From assembly GCA_045598045.1 (NCBI GenBank), contig JAZLLG010000073.1:1-64000 (forward strand): a DNA stretch of 64,000 bases. The letters run 5' to 3'. Shown here piece by piece: positions 36,605 through 45,698 of the stretch. Source of the DNA: RGIG3528 sp045598045 (GTDB lineage Bacteria > Bacillota > Clostridia > Lachnospirales > Lachnospiraceae). Every line of letters starts with the position of its first letter. Within the stretch, counting starts at the first letter, position 1. Position numbers and translations under genes: made by a program. A model generated the notes under the pieces. That model did no database searches, was not told where the DNA came from, and saw only the letters and a list, made by a program, of their open reading frames with translations.

Positions 36605-37511
36605 TCTTTCTCACCTGCCTCCTTGCGGTTGCCCAGCTCGTAACGAATCCGACTCCTGCACCGAAAAGAAGAGCAATCGGTGCAAATTTTCTTGTGAGGT
36701 CGCTACCGGAAATGAACCGGAAGTTGCCGATAAGTTCACCAAACTGAGTTGCCAATGACTCCGTAACTTTATCGTATGCATAGTGAAGCACAACGACGGG
36801 AATCAGGCTTCCCAGAGCTCCGATAAGTATTCCCTCTACAACAAAGGGTGCCTGAATAAAGAAATCCGTAGCGCCTATAACCGACATGATGGATATTTCC
36901 GGTTTACGTACATTGACACCGGTCGTGATTGTTGTCCTGATAAGGAATATGGCCACAGCCGAAAGAACAGCTATAAGTCCCGCTGAAATGACCGAAATGA
37001 TGTTTTTGATATCTACAAGCTTATCCGAAACCTCTGACGAATAGTTTACCTTACGCACTCCGTCGATACTTTTTATGAACCTTATCAAAGAGTTTTGAAG
37101 GCTCACATCACTCATATATACTTCAAGACTTGCAGAGTCTTCAAGAGGATTGTCCGTTCCGAAAACCTGTGCCAGTTCCGGGCTTAGTGATTCGTTTTTA
37201 TATTTTTCCCACGCTTCCTCGGGAGAAACGTACTTCACTTCCGAAACCTCAACTCTTTTCTCTATCTGAGACTTAATGTCAAGAATCATGTTTTCTTCAC
37301 AGCCTTCGTCAAAGAAAACCGTCAAACCCACCGCAGAATCGGCTCTGTTGAGCACAGCATCAAGATTCCGTACCATAAAATAAAAAGCCCCGAGCAAAAT
37401 AAGGCAGGCGCTGATTGTTGCAATCGACGCCAATGAATAAACCCGGTTCTTAAAAAGTCCTTTTATACCCTGCCCAATGCAGTAAAAAAATGTTCTTACA
37501 GCTGACATCAT
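36585..37511 (-). CDS. ftsX: Cell division permease FtsX
   Basis: A 308-aa membrane protein with the FtsX layout: one helix (about 22-45), an extracellular domain of about 120 residues, then three helices (about 175-200, 220-245, 270-295) around the FtsX core. The extracellular domain should bind the hydrolase encoded next. The gene starts 14 bases after ftsE; two adjacent ATG codons (37511, 37508) follow GGAG, and the second is better spaced. Confidence 0.94.
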   Translation of the reverse strand: MMSAVRTFFYCIGQGIKGLFKNRVYSLASIATISACLILLGAFYFMVRNLDAVLNRADSAVGLTVFFDEGCEENMILDIKSQIEKRVEVSEVKYVSPEEAWEKYKNESLSPELAQVFGTDNPLEDSASLEVYMSDVSLQNSLIRFIKSIDGVRKVNYSSEVSDKLVDIKNIISVISAGLIAVLSAVAIFLIRTTITTGVNVRKPEISIMSVIGATDFFIQAPFVVEGILIGALGSLIPVVVLHYAYDKVTESLATQFGELIGNFRFISGSDLTRKFAPIALLFGAGVGFVTSWATARRQVRKIEVEHL

Positions 37512-37525
37512 AACTCCAATCTTTG

Positions 37526-38284
37526 TCAGATATCTTCATAAAGTGAAAAACGTGAAGCACCTCTGTAACCGCTTTTTTCCTCGTCTCGCACAACTCTTCC
37601 TTTTCGTAACGTTATTACACGCTTCTGAAGTTCATCAACCATCTCCTGGTTATGTGTTACAACAACAACCGTTGTTCCACGTTTATTTATGTCTTCCAGA
37701 AGATGCATTATTTCTCTTGTGTTCGTAGGGTCAAGATTTCCTGTAGGTTCGTCCGCAAGAAGGATCATGGGATTGTTCACCAGAGCCCTTGCCAAAGCAA
37801 CTCTTTGCTGCTGTCCTCCGGAAAGCTCGTCCGGCTTTGCATTGTATTTATCCGCAAGGCCTACAAGAGAAAGCATTCTTGGAACCTGATGCCGTATACC
37901 GACAGGACCTGCTCCGATAACACGCTGTGCAAAAGCCACGTTTTCAAAAACATTCCTGTCCTTTAAAAGCCGGAAGTCCTGAAAAACAACGCCGATGCTC
38001 CTGCGATACTTTGCAACGCGGCTTCTTCTGAGCCTGTTAACCGCATGACCTGCAACATAAACCTTTCCCTTTGTGGGAAGCGTTTCTTTCAACATAAGCT
38101 TCAACAGCGTTGATTTGCCTGAGCCCGAATCTCCCACAATGAAAACAAACTCACCCTTGTTTATAGTGAGATTAACGTCAACAAGCGCCTCTACGCCTTT
38201 CTTGTATTCCTTTGAAACATGTTCAAAGGATATTACAGGTGTTTCTATACTGTTTAATTCACGATGAAAATCATATTCTGCCAT
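37526..38284 (-). CDS. ftsE: Cell division ATP-binding protein FtsE
   Basis: About 252 aa. It has Walker A IVGDSGSGKSTLLKLM, the signature PDELSGGQQQRVALARAL and Walker B MILLADEPTGNLDP. The fairly long N-terminus (about 25 residues before the ABC fold) is retained because the ATG at 38284 has a GAGG site six bases upstream. The alternative at 38356 lies beyond the preceding terminator region. It heads the ftsE-ftsX-hydrolase-protease cluster. Confidence 0.95.
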   Translation of the reverse strand: MAEYDFHRELNSIETPVISFEHVSKEYKKGVEALVDVNLTINKGEFVFIVGDSGSGKSTLLKLMLKETLPTKGKVYVAGHAVNRLRRSRVAKYRRSIGVVFQDFRLLKDRNVFENVAFAQRVIGAGPVGIRHQVPRMLSLVGLADKYNAKPDELSGGQQQRVALARALVNNPMILLADEPTGNLDPTNTREIMHLLEDINKRGTTVVVVTHNQEMVDELQKRVITLRKGRVVRDEEKSGYRGASRFSLYEDI

Positions 38285-38342
38285 TTTGTCCTCTGACGCG
38301 GTTCGTCCGCAGTCTTTTTCAAAACCGCGATTATAAAGCAAA

Positions 38343-38361
38343 GGGCGGTTCATCACCGCCC
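38343..38361 (-). terminator. Terminator of the CdaR/PucR-like gene
   Basis: GGGCGG and CCGCCC form a 6-bp GC stem with a 7-base loop, followed on the minus strand by TTTGCTTT. It lies 10 bases after the stop codon. Confidence 0.75.
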
Positions 38362-38370
38362 GTTGTAAAC

Positions 38371-39471
38371 TTATTTGCCGACCGTAGGATCGGTGTTTTC
38401 AATGTATTTCATGTACTTGACTACCATGAGTGCAATCTTAAAAGCGACTGCATCGTCAAAGTTACGAAGGTCAAGATTTGTTTCTTTCTGAAGTCGGTCA
38501 AGTCTGTAAACAAGAGTGTTTCTGTGAATGTAAAGGTTTCTGGATGTTTCCGAAACGTTAAGATTATCCTCAAAAAACTTGTTTACGGTGCTGAGCGTTT
38601 CTTCGTCGAAATCCTCGGGAGAGATGCCTTCGAACACTTCTTTTATGTACATCTTGCAAAGTGACATGGGAAGCTGGTAAATGAGTCTTCCGATGCCGAG
38701 CTTTGAGTATGCAATGATATTCTGATCCGAGAAGAATATTCTGCCGACCTCAAGAGCCATTTTGGACTCCTTGTATGATCTGGAAACATCACGGATGTCG
38801 TTTACTATTGTACCGTAAGCAACATTAACTCGGGACATTGCTTCCGTGTTAAGCATATCGAGGATAACCTTGCCTGTTTTTTCAAGATCCTCGTAGGACT
38901 CTGTAGGCTTCAGCTCCTTAACAACGATGATGCTCTTTTCGTCAACGGCAGTTATAAAATCATGTGTCTTTCCTGCAAAAAGGCTTCTGACGGTTTCAAG
39001 AGCGCCATTGTCCTTGTCCTGATGCGTTTCTATGGTGTACACAACACGACGTGCTTCGGTATCGATGTGGAGCTTTTTGGCTCTGTTGTAAATGTCCACC
39101 AGAAGAAGGTTGTCAAGAAGAAGGTTCTTGATGAAATTGTCCTTGTCGTAACGTTCCTTATAAGCCACTGTAAGACTTGAAATCTGGAATGCCGCAAGTT
39201 TACCCATCATATAAACGTCGTCGCTGTCACCACGGGCAACAATAACGTATTCAAGCTGTCTCTCATCGTATACTTTGAAGAACTGATTGCCCTGCATAAC
39301 CTGACTGTCCGCAGGTGAATCTACAAATGCCGTAACCGCCTGTTCGAAATTCTCGGAATTCATGATTGTTGTGGCAAGTACCTTGCCTTCAACGTCGCAT
39401 ACACAGATGTCAGCTCTTGCTATCGATTTGATGCCTTCTATTGTACTTTGTAAGACCTGATTTGAAATCAT
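38371..39471 (-). CDS. CdaR/PucR-family regulator
   Basis: A 366-aa protein. The N-terminal ~130 residues resemble the sugar-diacid recognition domain of CdaR (LQSTIEGIKSIARADICVCD). A GGDEF-like PucR middle domain follows, and a C-terminal PucR helix-turn-helix (about 295-355, LYIHRNTLVYRLDRLQKETN). Family members respond to sugar diacids or purine metabolites; the ligand here is not evident. It is monocistronic, with its own strong promoter and terminator. Confidence 0.9.
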   Translation of the reverse strand: MISNQVLQSTIEGIKSIARADICVCDVEGKVLATTIMNSENFEQAVTAFVDSPADSQVMQGNQFFKVYDERQLEYVIVARGDSDDVYMMGKLAAFQISSLTVAYKERYDKDNFIKNLLLDNLLLVDIYNRAKKLHIDTEARRVVYTIETHQDKDNGALETVRSLFAGKTHDFITAVDEKSIIVVKELKPTESYEDLEKTGKVILDMLNTEAMSRVNVAYGTIVNDIRDVSRSYKESKMALEVGRIFFSDQNIIAYSKLGIGRLIYQLPMSLCKMYIKEVFEGISPEDFDEETLSTVNKFFEDNLNVSETSRNLYIHRNTLVYRLDRLQKETNLDLRNFDDAVAFKIALMVVKYMKYIENTDPTVGK

Positions 39472-39505
39472 AACCGCTCCTTAACGTGGATACTCATACA
39501 AGGTT

Positions 39506-39534
39506 ATTTTAGCAATATTCGATGTTAATGTCAA
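39506..39534 (-). promoter_or_regulatory. Promoter of the CdaR/PucR-like gene
   Basis: On the minus strand TTGACA (39534-39529), a 17-base spacer and TAAAAT (39511-39506) form a near-consensus sigma-A promoter. It lies just past the stop codon of the upstream ABC transporter gene. Confidence 0.75.
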
Positions 39535-39542
39535 AGAATTTA

Positions 39543-42212
39543 TCACTCACTTCTCAATGCTTCAACAGGGTCTTTCTTTGCTGCCATCCTTGAAGGTACC
39601 AGTCCTGCAATAACCGTAAGCAGAACGCTTATAAGCACAAGAATTCCGGCATATGTAAGCGGCAGCGCGGCAATATTTCCGAGTCCCGAGAAATGGTCGA
39701 TTATCATGTTTATCGGGATGTTCAGAACCATTGTTACTCCGACACCGAGAAGTCCGGAAACAAGGCCTTCAATAAGTGTTTCCGCATTGAACACTCTTGA
39801 AATATCCTTTTTGGATGCGCCTATAGATCTGAGGATACCGATTTCCTTTGTTCTCTCAAGTACGGAAATGTAAGTGATAATTGCAATCATTATGGATGAT
39901 ACGACAAGTGAGATGCTGACGAACGCAATAAGCACGTAGGTTATGGCGTTGATAATCTTACTTACCGAGCCCATAAGAATGCCCACATAGTCGGTGTAGG
40001 AAATCTTTCCGGCTTCATTTCCTTCAGCTTTGCATTTGTCGTTATATGCAGTAATTTTATCTTCTATAAGGTCCTTGGACTCAAAGTCCTTGGGGAAGAT
40101 ACTGATTGCAGACGGATGTGAAAGATCGCAGACGCCAAGCAGTTTAAGGTTGCCTTCATAAGTGGCATTCGAAACCGCGTTGGCTGCATACTGTTTCATA
40201 AGTGCCTGAATTTCTTCCTGGGAAAGAGATGCGAAATATGCCTGCTGTTCGGGAGTCATGTCTGCCATAAGTGAGCCCATGTCCAGTGCACTTTGGCTTG
40301 CTTTTTCCGCCTCTTCCGTGCCGGTGAAGGGCTTACCGGTAAATACATCGGTGTTCGCATCGGCCAGCTGTGCTTTAACAATCTCTGCCTCATTTGTCTT
40401 TTCGATAACATACTCCGTTAGCTCCTTTGTGTAGCCCACGACCTTGGAAATTGCTGTTGCAGCGGCATTTTCGGCAGGTCTGATTATTCCGACCACCTTA
40501 AGTTCAAGAGCTTCGTCAAGAACACGGGCAAACTCAGGTGAATCCTCTTCGATAACATCCCAGGTGTTTGTTTTTTCGTTGTACTTGTAATAATCACTGT
40601 CTGTGATGCACTTGAAAGTAAGATTGAGGATTTCATCGTAGGAATACTCATTCTCACCGCTCTTTTCGATTGTTTCGCCCTTAAGGAATGCAGAAAGAGT
40701 AGACTGATCCTTTAAGCCGAGTGTGTAAAGAGCCGTATCTTCAACGTAGTTACCGCCTCTGATAACAAAAACGAGTTCATTCTTGTTTTTAGGCCAATGC
40801 CCCTTTACCACTTCATATTGCTGTGAAAGGAGTTCTTCATTGTCCATTATTTCACAGAAAACATCGAGGTCCGTAGCACCTCCGCCCATAAGTGACATCG
40901 AACTCATACTTGAATACTGGGCATACATGTTAGACATATTGCTCATTCCCATTGAATCCATCACTTTGGAAGGATTAACGCGGAGTGTGTTTCCAAAAAG
41001 GTCCTTGCCATACATCTTTATGTTTACGTCATATGAATACTGTATGTCGCTTACAAGTTCACTGATGCCGTTCTGTTCATCATCAAGGTACTTCTTGAAT
41101 TCTTTAAGATCGTTCTTTGTTTTTTCCGAAACAAGAGCGTTATACATGTCAAGAGTAACCTCAAGAGCTTTTACAACCTCGCGCTCGGCAGGTGTTTTCT
41201 TTTCGGTTTCACCTTTTTCTTCTTCGTTTTCACGGTCACCGACCATCGACTTTACAAGAGCGGACATGTCTATGGTTTCACTCTGTATCTGAACGGGATA
41301 GTTTGAAAGAGTATCCTCCTGGACTTTATCGATGTATTTTTGGAAACCGTCCGAAAGAGACAAAATCAACGCAATTCCGATAATGCCGATAGCACCTGCA
41401 AAAGCAGTCAGGAAGGTACGCCCCTTCTTTGTCATAAGATTGTTGAAGGAAAGTCCAAGCGCCGTACTAAAGGACATTGAAGCTTTCTTGCCTTTATTCT
41501 TAGATGATGCGTTAACATCCTCATCAACTTCGTCTTCAAAAGGTCTGGAATCGTCAACGACAGTACCATCAAGAAGCTTTATGATACGAGTTGAATACTT
41601 TTCGGCGAGCTCCGGGTTATGCGTAACCATTATAATGAGACGGTCTGCAGATATTTCTTTAAGAATCTCCATAATCTGGACGCTTGTCTCAGAGTCAAGG
41701 GCTCCTGTAGGTTCATCCGCAAGAAGAATATCAGGGTCATTTACAAGGGCACGTGCAATAGCAACACGCTGCATCTGACCGCCGGACATCTGCGAAGGTT
41801 TCTTTTTAAGCTGGTCACCAAGGCCAACCTTTTCAAGAGCTTCCTTGGCACGCTGTCTTCTCTCTTTCTTGGAAACACCCGAAAGTGTAAGCGCAAGCTC
41901 AACATTTGCCAGAACCGTCTGGTGAGGGATAAGGTTGTAGCTCTGGAAAACAAATCCGATTGAATGGTTTCTGTATGTATCCCAATCCGCATCCTTAAAC
42001 TTCTTCGTTGAACGACCGTTAATAATAAGGTCGCCGCTTGTATATTTATCCAATCCACCTATGATATTTAAAAGAGTGGTTTTTCCGCAGCCTGAATGTC
42101 CAAGTACCGATACAAACTCGCTTTTACGGAAATTAATGCTGACACCGTTAAGTGCGGTTACTTTGGTATCACCCATGTCATAGACTTTTACAATATCCTT
42201 TAATTTTAGCAT
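39543..42212 (-). CDS. MacB-type fused ABC transporter (ATPase plus permease)
   Basis: An 889-aa fusion. The N-terminal ATPase (about 1-235) has LGHSGCGKTTLLNIIGG, PSQMSGGQMQRVAIARA and DILLADEPTGALD. One helix at about 265-290 leads into a large extracellular region of about 450 residues, and three C-terminal helices form the FtsX-like core (ERTKEIGILRSIGASKKDIS). Such proteins act as mechanotransmitters that move peptides or lipoproteins without transporting through the membrane themselves. The external region is larger than in Escherichia coli MacB (about 648 aa in total). No membrane-fusion partner is encoded nearby, as expected for a Gram-positive. Confidence 0.93.
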   Translation of the reverse strand: MLKLKDIVKVYDMGDTKVTALNGVSINFRKSEFVSVLGHSGCGKTTLLNIIGGLDKYTSGDLIINGRSTKKFKDADWDTYRNHSIGFVFQSYNLIPHQTVLANVELALTLSGVSKKERRQRAKEALEKVGLGDQLKKKPSQMSGGQMQRVAIARALVNDPDILLADEPTGALDSETSVQIMEILKEISADRLIIMVTHNPELAEKYSTRIIKLLDGTVVDDSRPFEDEVDEDVNASSKNKGKKASMSFSTALGLSFNNLMTKKGRTFLTAFAGAIGIIGIALILSLSDGFQKYIDKVQEDTLSNYPVQIQSETIDMSALVKSMVGDRENEEEKGETEKKTPAEREVVKALEVTLDMYNALVSEKTKNDLKEFKKYLDDEQNGISELVSDIQYSYDVNIKMYGKDLFGNTLRVNPSKVMDSMGMSNMSNMYAQYSSMSSMSLMGGGATDLDVFCEIMDNEELLSQQYEVVKGHWPKNKNELVFVIRGGNYVEDTALYTLGLKDQSTLSAFLKGETIEKSGENEYSYDEILNLTFKCITDSDYYKYNEKTNTWDVIEEDSPEFARVLDEALELKVVGIIRPAENAAATAISKVVGYTKELTEYVIEKTNEAEIVKAQLADANTDVFTGKPFTGTEEAEKASQSALDMGSLMADMTPEQQAYFASLSQEEIQALMKQYAANAVSNATYEGNLKLLGVCDLSHPSAISIFPKDFESKDLIEDKITAYNDKCKAEGNEAGKISYTDYVGILMGSVSKIINAITYVLIAFVSISLVVSSIMIAIITYISVLERTKEIGILRSIGASKKDISRVFNAETLIEGLVSGLLGVGVTMVLNIPINMIIDHFSGLGNIAALPLTYAGILVLISVLLTVIAGLVPSRMAAKKDPVEALRSE

Positions 42213-42323
42213 CTCTGTCTCCTATATGGCAAAAAATAGTCATTTTTGAATGATTATAAAACTTATGTGTGAAAAATCAAAGGAAATTTTAGAAAATTAA
42301 GCGTGAATAATTTGCCAAAAAAA

Positions 42324-42345
42324 GTCCCGGACTTTTGTCCGGGAC
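42324..42345 (-). terminator. Terminator of the MsmK/UgpC-like ATPase gene
   Basis: GTCCCGGAC and GTCCGGGAC form a perfect 9-bp stem with a TTTT loop. On the minus strand it is followed by seven T residues. Confidence 0.88.
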
Positions 42346-42361
42346 TATGTAATCATTTGGA

Positions 42362-43507
42362 TTAATGGCAGATAATCTGCTCTGTTTCCTTATCGAAGAG
42401 ATGAATCTTGGAAAGGTCAAGAGCAATCTTGATTGTATCGCCAACTCTTGCAGATGTACGAGGGTTAACGCGTGCTGTGATATCAACTGTGTTGTTGTTG
42501 AGATCCTTAGTGTTGTTTCTGTCTTCAAGTGTGAAGTAAAGGAATACTTCTGCACCGAGAAGCTCGTATACTCTGATTTCAGCTTCGAATGTGCTGTCAG
42601 GAAGAGACTCGATAGCAACCTGCTCATCCTTGATGTCCTCAGGACGGATACCAAGAACAATCTTCTTACCAACGTAACCACCATCAATGAGCTTCTTAGA
42701 ACGTGCTTCCTGAAGTGTAACCTGACGGCCAACAAAGTGAAGTACGCAACGATCACCCTTCTGCTCAACTTCGCAGTCGATGAAGTTCATCTGCGGTGAT
42801 CCCATGAAACCTGCAACGAAGAGGTTGCAAGGCTTGTCGTAGAGGTTCTGAGGAGAGTCAACCTGCTGAACAACGCCGTCCTTCATAACGATGATTCTTG
42901 TACCAAGAGTCATAGCCTCTGTCTGGTCATGTGTAACGTAGATGAATGTTGTCTGAAGCTTCTGATGAAGCTTGGAGATCTCAATTCTCATCTGTACACG
43001 TAGCTTTGCATCGAGGTTTGAAAGAGGCTCATCCATAAGGAATACCTTAGGATTACGAACGATAGCACGCCCCATGGCAACACGCTGTCTCTGACCACCG
43101 GAAAGAGCCTTCGGCTTACGATCAAGGAGATGCTCGATGTCGAGAATCTTTGCTGCTTCATGTACGAGTCTGTCGATTTCATCCTTAGGTGTCTTACGAA
43201 GCTTAAGGCCGAATGCCATATTGTCGTAAACGGACATATGAGGATAAAGAGCGTAGTTCTGGAATACCATGGCGATATCTCTGTCCTTAGGCTCAACATC
43301 GTTCATGAGCTTGTCACCGATCCAGAGTTCACCTTCTGTAATTTCTTCGAGACCAGCAATCATACGAAGTGTTGTTGACTTACCACAACCTGAAGGTCCT
43401 ACGAAGATAACGAATTCCTTATCTGCGATTTCAAGGTTGAAATCCTTAACTGCTACGAAGCCGTTAGGATATGTCTTGTTAATGTTTTTGAGTGATAAAC
43501 TTGCCAT
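42362..43507 (-). CDS. Sugar ABC transporter ATPase (MsmK/UgpC family)
   Basis: A 381-aa ATPase of carbohydrate uptake transporters. Motifs: VGPSGCGKSTTLRMIAG, KALSGGQRQRVAMGRAI, VFLMDEPLSNLDAKLR. A C-terminal TOBE regulatory domain (about 235-375) contains LGIRPEDI. No permease or binding-protein gene is adjacent, so it is probably a shared ATPase serving several sugar importers, as MsmK does. It is monocistronic. The coding sequence appears biased toward favoured codons, as for a highly expressed gene. The 200 bases upstream hold no other recognisable gene. Confidence 0.95.
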   Translation of the reverse strand: MASLSLKNINKTYPNGFVAVKDFNLEIADKEFVIFVGPSGCGKSTTLRMIAGLEEITEGELWIGDKLMNDVEPKDRDIAMVFQNYALYPHMSVYDNMAFGLKLRKTPKDEIDRLVHEAAKILDIEHLLDRKPKALSGGQRQRVAMGRAIVRNPKVFLMDEPLSNLDAKLRVQMRIEISKLHQKLQTTFIYVTHDQTEAMTLGTRIIVMKDGVVQQVDSPQNLYDKPCNLFVAGFMGSPQMNFIDCEVEQKGDRCVLHFVGRQVTLQEARSKKLIDGGYVGKKIVLGIRPEDIKDEQVAIESLPDSTFEAEIRVYELLGAEVFLYFTLEDRNNTKDLNNNTVDITARVNPRTSARVGDTIKIALDLSKIHLFDKETEQIICH

Positions 43508-43708
43508 TTTGTCCCTCCTGATTTTTATTCTTTATTTAGAAAGATAAACAATACACACTTATTTTACACTAAAACCTTAAGAAACTCTATTGATTTTTTA
43601 ACCAAATAATAGCGTTTTATTTTGTGTACATTGTCCATTCCCTTACGTTTTCTTTGTGAAAGTTGCCCAAATTGCCCATGCGCATTTTATGCAATATGTC
43701 CAAATGAA

Positions 43709-44134
43709 TTACTTTGCAGAGAAAACAAGCCCATCGGAACCCATTTTTAAGCCGCTGTTGTCAGACGGCACAAGATATTCGTGGTATGGTTGAACTGTGC
43801 CACCACTCTTCAAAAGATTACCATCCGTAAGGTCGACGAGGCTTCCTTTGGCGGTTGCGTTGCCGGAATAAAGAACAAATTTCCCACCGGCAGGAAACGT
43901 CAGGCTGTCGCCCTTGGCCGCACCATTACAGCTATAGCTTCCTCCAAGCTCTGAAAGTCTTTTTTCGAGGTAGCTGTCGGTGATAAGAGGGTCCGTCATG
44001 GAGCCTGCTTCGCCGTTTGCCGCACCTACTCTCGTACCGACTCCGAAAGCAACCGCTGTAAGAACGATTGTCAATGCGATAAAGCATGCTACCTTTATCC
44101 GGGATGTTATTCTTTTTTCGTTATTATTTATCAT
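43709..44134 (-). CDS. Small membrane-anchored protein, unknown function
   Basis: A 141-aa protein with one N-terminal helix (about 14-34) and an external part containing GSMTDPLITDSYLEKRLSEL and a beta-rich GGKFVLYSGNATAKGSLVDL region. This pattern (D-P-L-x-T-x-S-Y, then a gel-like 'S-G-x-A-T' beta segment) recurs in small Firmicutes surface proteins that I recall without a function. Its ATG overlaps the SDR stop codon (ATGA), so it is the last gene of a three-gene operon. Confidence 0.7.
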   Translation of the reverse strand: MINNNEKRITSRIKVACFIALTIVLTAVAFGVGTRVGAANGEAGSMTDPLITDSYLEKRLSELGGSYSCNGAAKGDSLTFPAGGKFVLYSGNATAKGSLVDLTDGNLLKSGGTVQPYHEYLVPSDNSGLKMGSDGLVFSAK

Positions 44135-44856
44135 ATCATTCCACCATCCATACGGATAATCTGTCCGGTCAGATACTCCTTGCCTTCGCAGAGTGAAACC
44201 ACAAGCTCGGCCGCCTCTTCCGGAGTTCCGAAACGTCCTGCCGGGATTTCATCAATGAGGGCATTTCGCTCTTTTTCGGAGAAGCATCTGTTCATATCCG
44301 TGTCAATGACACCAAGCGACACTGCATTTACTTGAATGTTTGAAGGTGCAAGTTCCTTTGCAAGTGCTTTGGTAAACGCATCCACAGCACCCTTTGTGGC
44401 AGAATAAGCCACTTCGCACGAAGCTCCGACTTGTCCCCACATTGAGGATATGTTGATGATTTTGCCACTCTTCTCTTCAATCATCATGCGCGAAGCTTCT
44501 CTTGAGCACCAGATAATGCCGTCAAGATTCACTCCGCAGACCTTTCTCCACTCTTCGTCTTTCATATCGGTAAAAAGCCCGATAAGCGATATTCCGGCGT
44601 TGTTCACAAGAATATCGATGCGTCCGTATTTCTTTTTTATGTCGGCAAACATTTTTCTTACAAAATCAGCGTCGGCAACGTCTCCGATATATTCGGAAAC
44701 ATCTGCGGCAACACCCTTTATTTCCAGTGAAAGACTGTCAAGACGCTCTTTCCGTTGCACACAATTAATGCATACATTGTATCCTTTTTTTGCGAATTCG
44801 GAAGCAATCGCCCTGCCTATGCCGCGTGATGCTCCCGTAATAAGAACAGTTTTCAA
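44131..44856 (-). CDS. SDR-family oxidoreductase (FabG-like)
   Basis: A 241-aa NAD(P)-dependent short-chain dehydrogenase. Nucleotide-binding TGASRGIGRAIA, the NNAG motif, the catalytic serine in NISSMWGQVG and YSATKGAV with the catalytic Tyr-Lys pair are all present. The start is a TTG codon overlapping the TGA of the preceding gene, with GAGGAG upstream. The substrate is not evident. The context of two small envelope proteins rather than fatty-acid genes argues against it being the housekeeping FabG. Confidence 0.92.
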   Translation of the reverse strand: MKTVLITGASRGIGRAIASEFAKKGYNVCINCVQRKERLDSLSLEIKGVAADVSEYIGDVADADFVRKMFADIKKKYGRIDILVNNAGISLIGLFTDMKDEEWRKVCGVNLDGIIWCSREASRMMIEEKSGKIINISSMWGQVGASCEVAYSATKGAVDAFTKALAKELAPSNIQVNAVSLGVIDTDMNRCFSEKERNALIDEIPAGRFGTPEEAAELVVSLCEGKEYLTGQIIRMDGGMI

Positions 44857-45614
44857 TATTTCAGCTCCTCAATCAGCTCTTTTGCTGCAATCGTACCAAT
44901 AATGTAATCCGTTTTGTCCCATTCGCCGTTTATTACGCCATCGTCCTCGAACGTGCAGTCACGGTAGATTTCATAATACATCCTGGCTTCCGAAGCGTCA
45001 AGGCTGCTTTCTGCCTTGGATGTAATCGCATCGAATACCTTAAAAAAGTCGTCGGGATTGTTGCCTGATTTATCGTACCCTTTTTTCATCCACATTTCAA
45101 AAAGTTCTTCGTCCATGGCAACCCAACAGTCTGCATTTTCTCCAAGCGCCTCGGAGAGTACCTTTGCCATGCCTTCAAAACGATACGTTTTTGAAAAATG
45201 GGAATCAAGCTTCGAAACCTTCACAAACTGGGGAAGCGTAGGTGAGTAAGAAAGAAGTTCCTTGTACAGCTCATCCGAAACGGAAACTTTTGAAGATTTC
45301 GGTATTTCAAGGAAATGAACTTCCTTCTTCGGTGAGTTCAGAATTTCCAAATACAGGCCCGTTATTTTTTCTTCGTTAAGCGTGTAGATAATGCGAAGGC
45401 TCCTTGATTTGACTATTCCGTTATTATCCTCCGTGATTTGCGCAGACGTTTCCGGCTCTATTTCTCCCCGCAAAAGCCTCTCACTTAGTTTGTCGTTTCC
45501 AAGGGGAATATTAAGCTTTTTTGCCGTGCCCAAAACAAACGTTGTTACAACTGTAACGCCGATAAGTAAAAGCACCAAAGCAAAGAATATTCCTGTTGTA
45601 CGTTTTGTTCTCAT
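44853..45614 (-). CDS. Membrane-anchored, LCP-like (LytR-CpsA-Psr) divergent protein
   Basis: A 253-aa protein with one N-terminal helix (about 9-31) and an extracytoplasmic domain. The order of elements resembles a minimal LCP domain: a strand like the usual 'h-x-x-I-P-R-D' is present as VHFLEIPKSSKV, followed by KLDSHFSKTYRFEGMAKVLS and ENADCWVAMDEELF, where LCP proteins have the helix and the 'V-D-F-x-x-F' strand. The catalytic Arg and Asp of true LCP enzymes are replaced (Lys-Ser), so it may be inactive or unrelated. It is first in the operon with the SDR and small anchored protein. Confidence 0.55.
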   Translation of the reverse strand: MRTKRTTGIFFALVLLLIGVTVVTTFVLGTAKKLNIPLGNDKLSERLLRGEIEPETSAQITEDNNGIVKSRSLRIIYTLNEEKITGLYLEILNSPKKEVHFLEIPKSSKVSVSDELYKELLSYSPTLPQFVKVSKLDSHFSKTYRFEGMAKVLSEALGENADCWVAMDEELFEMWMKKGYDKSGNNPDDFFKVFDAITSKAESSLDASEARMYYEIYRDCTFEDDGVINGEWDKTDYIIGTIAAKELIEELKY

Positions 45615-45656
45615 AAGCAGTCCGTCGTCTTTATACTTGTTTACATAATAACAAAA

Positions 45657-45684
45657 GAGAGGCTCCCTTTCAAGGGAACCTCTC
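45657..45684 (-). terminator. Terminator of the EF-G-like gene
   Basis: GAGAGGCTCCC (45657-45667) pairs with GGGAACCTCTC (45674-45684), with one G-U wobble in the minus-strand RNA. TTTTGTTATT follows on that strand. Confidence 0.85.
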
Positions 45685-45698
45685 GGATTAATACATTA

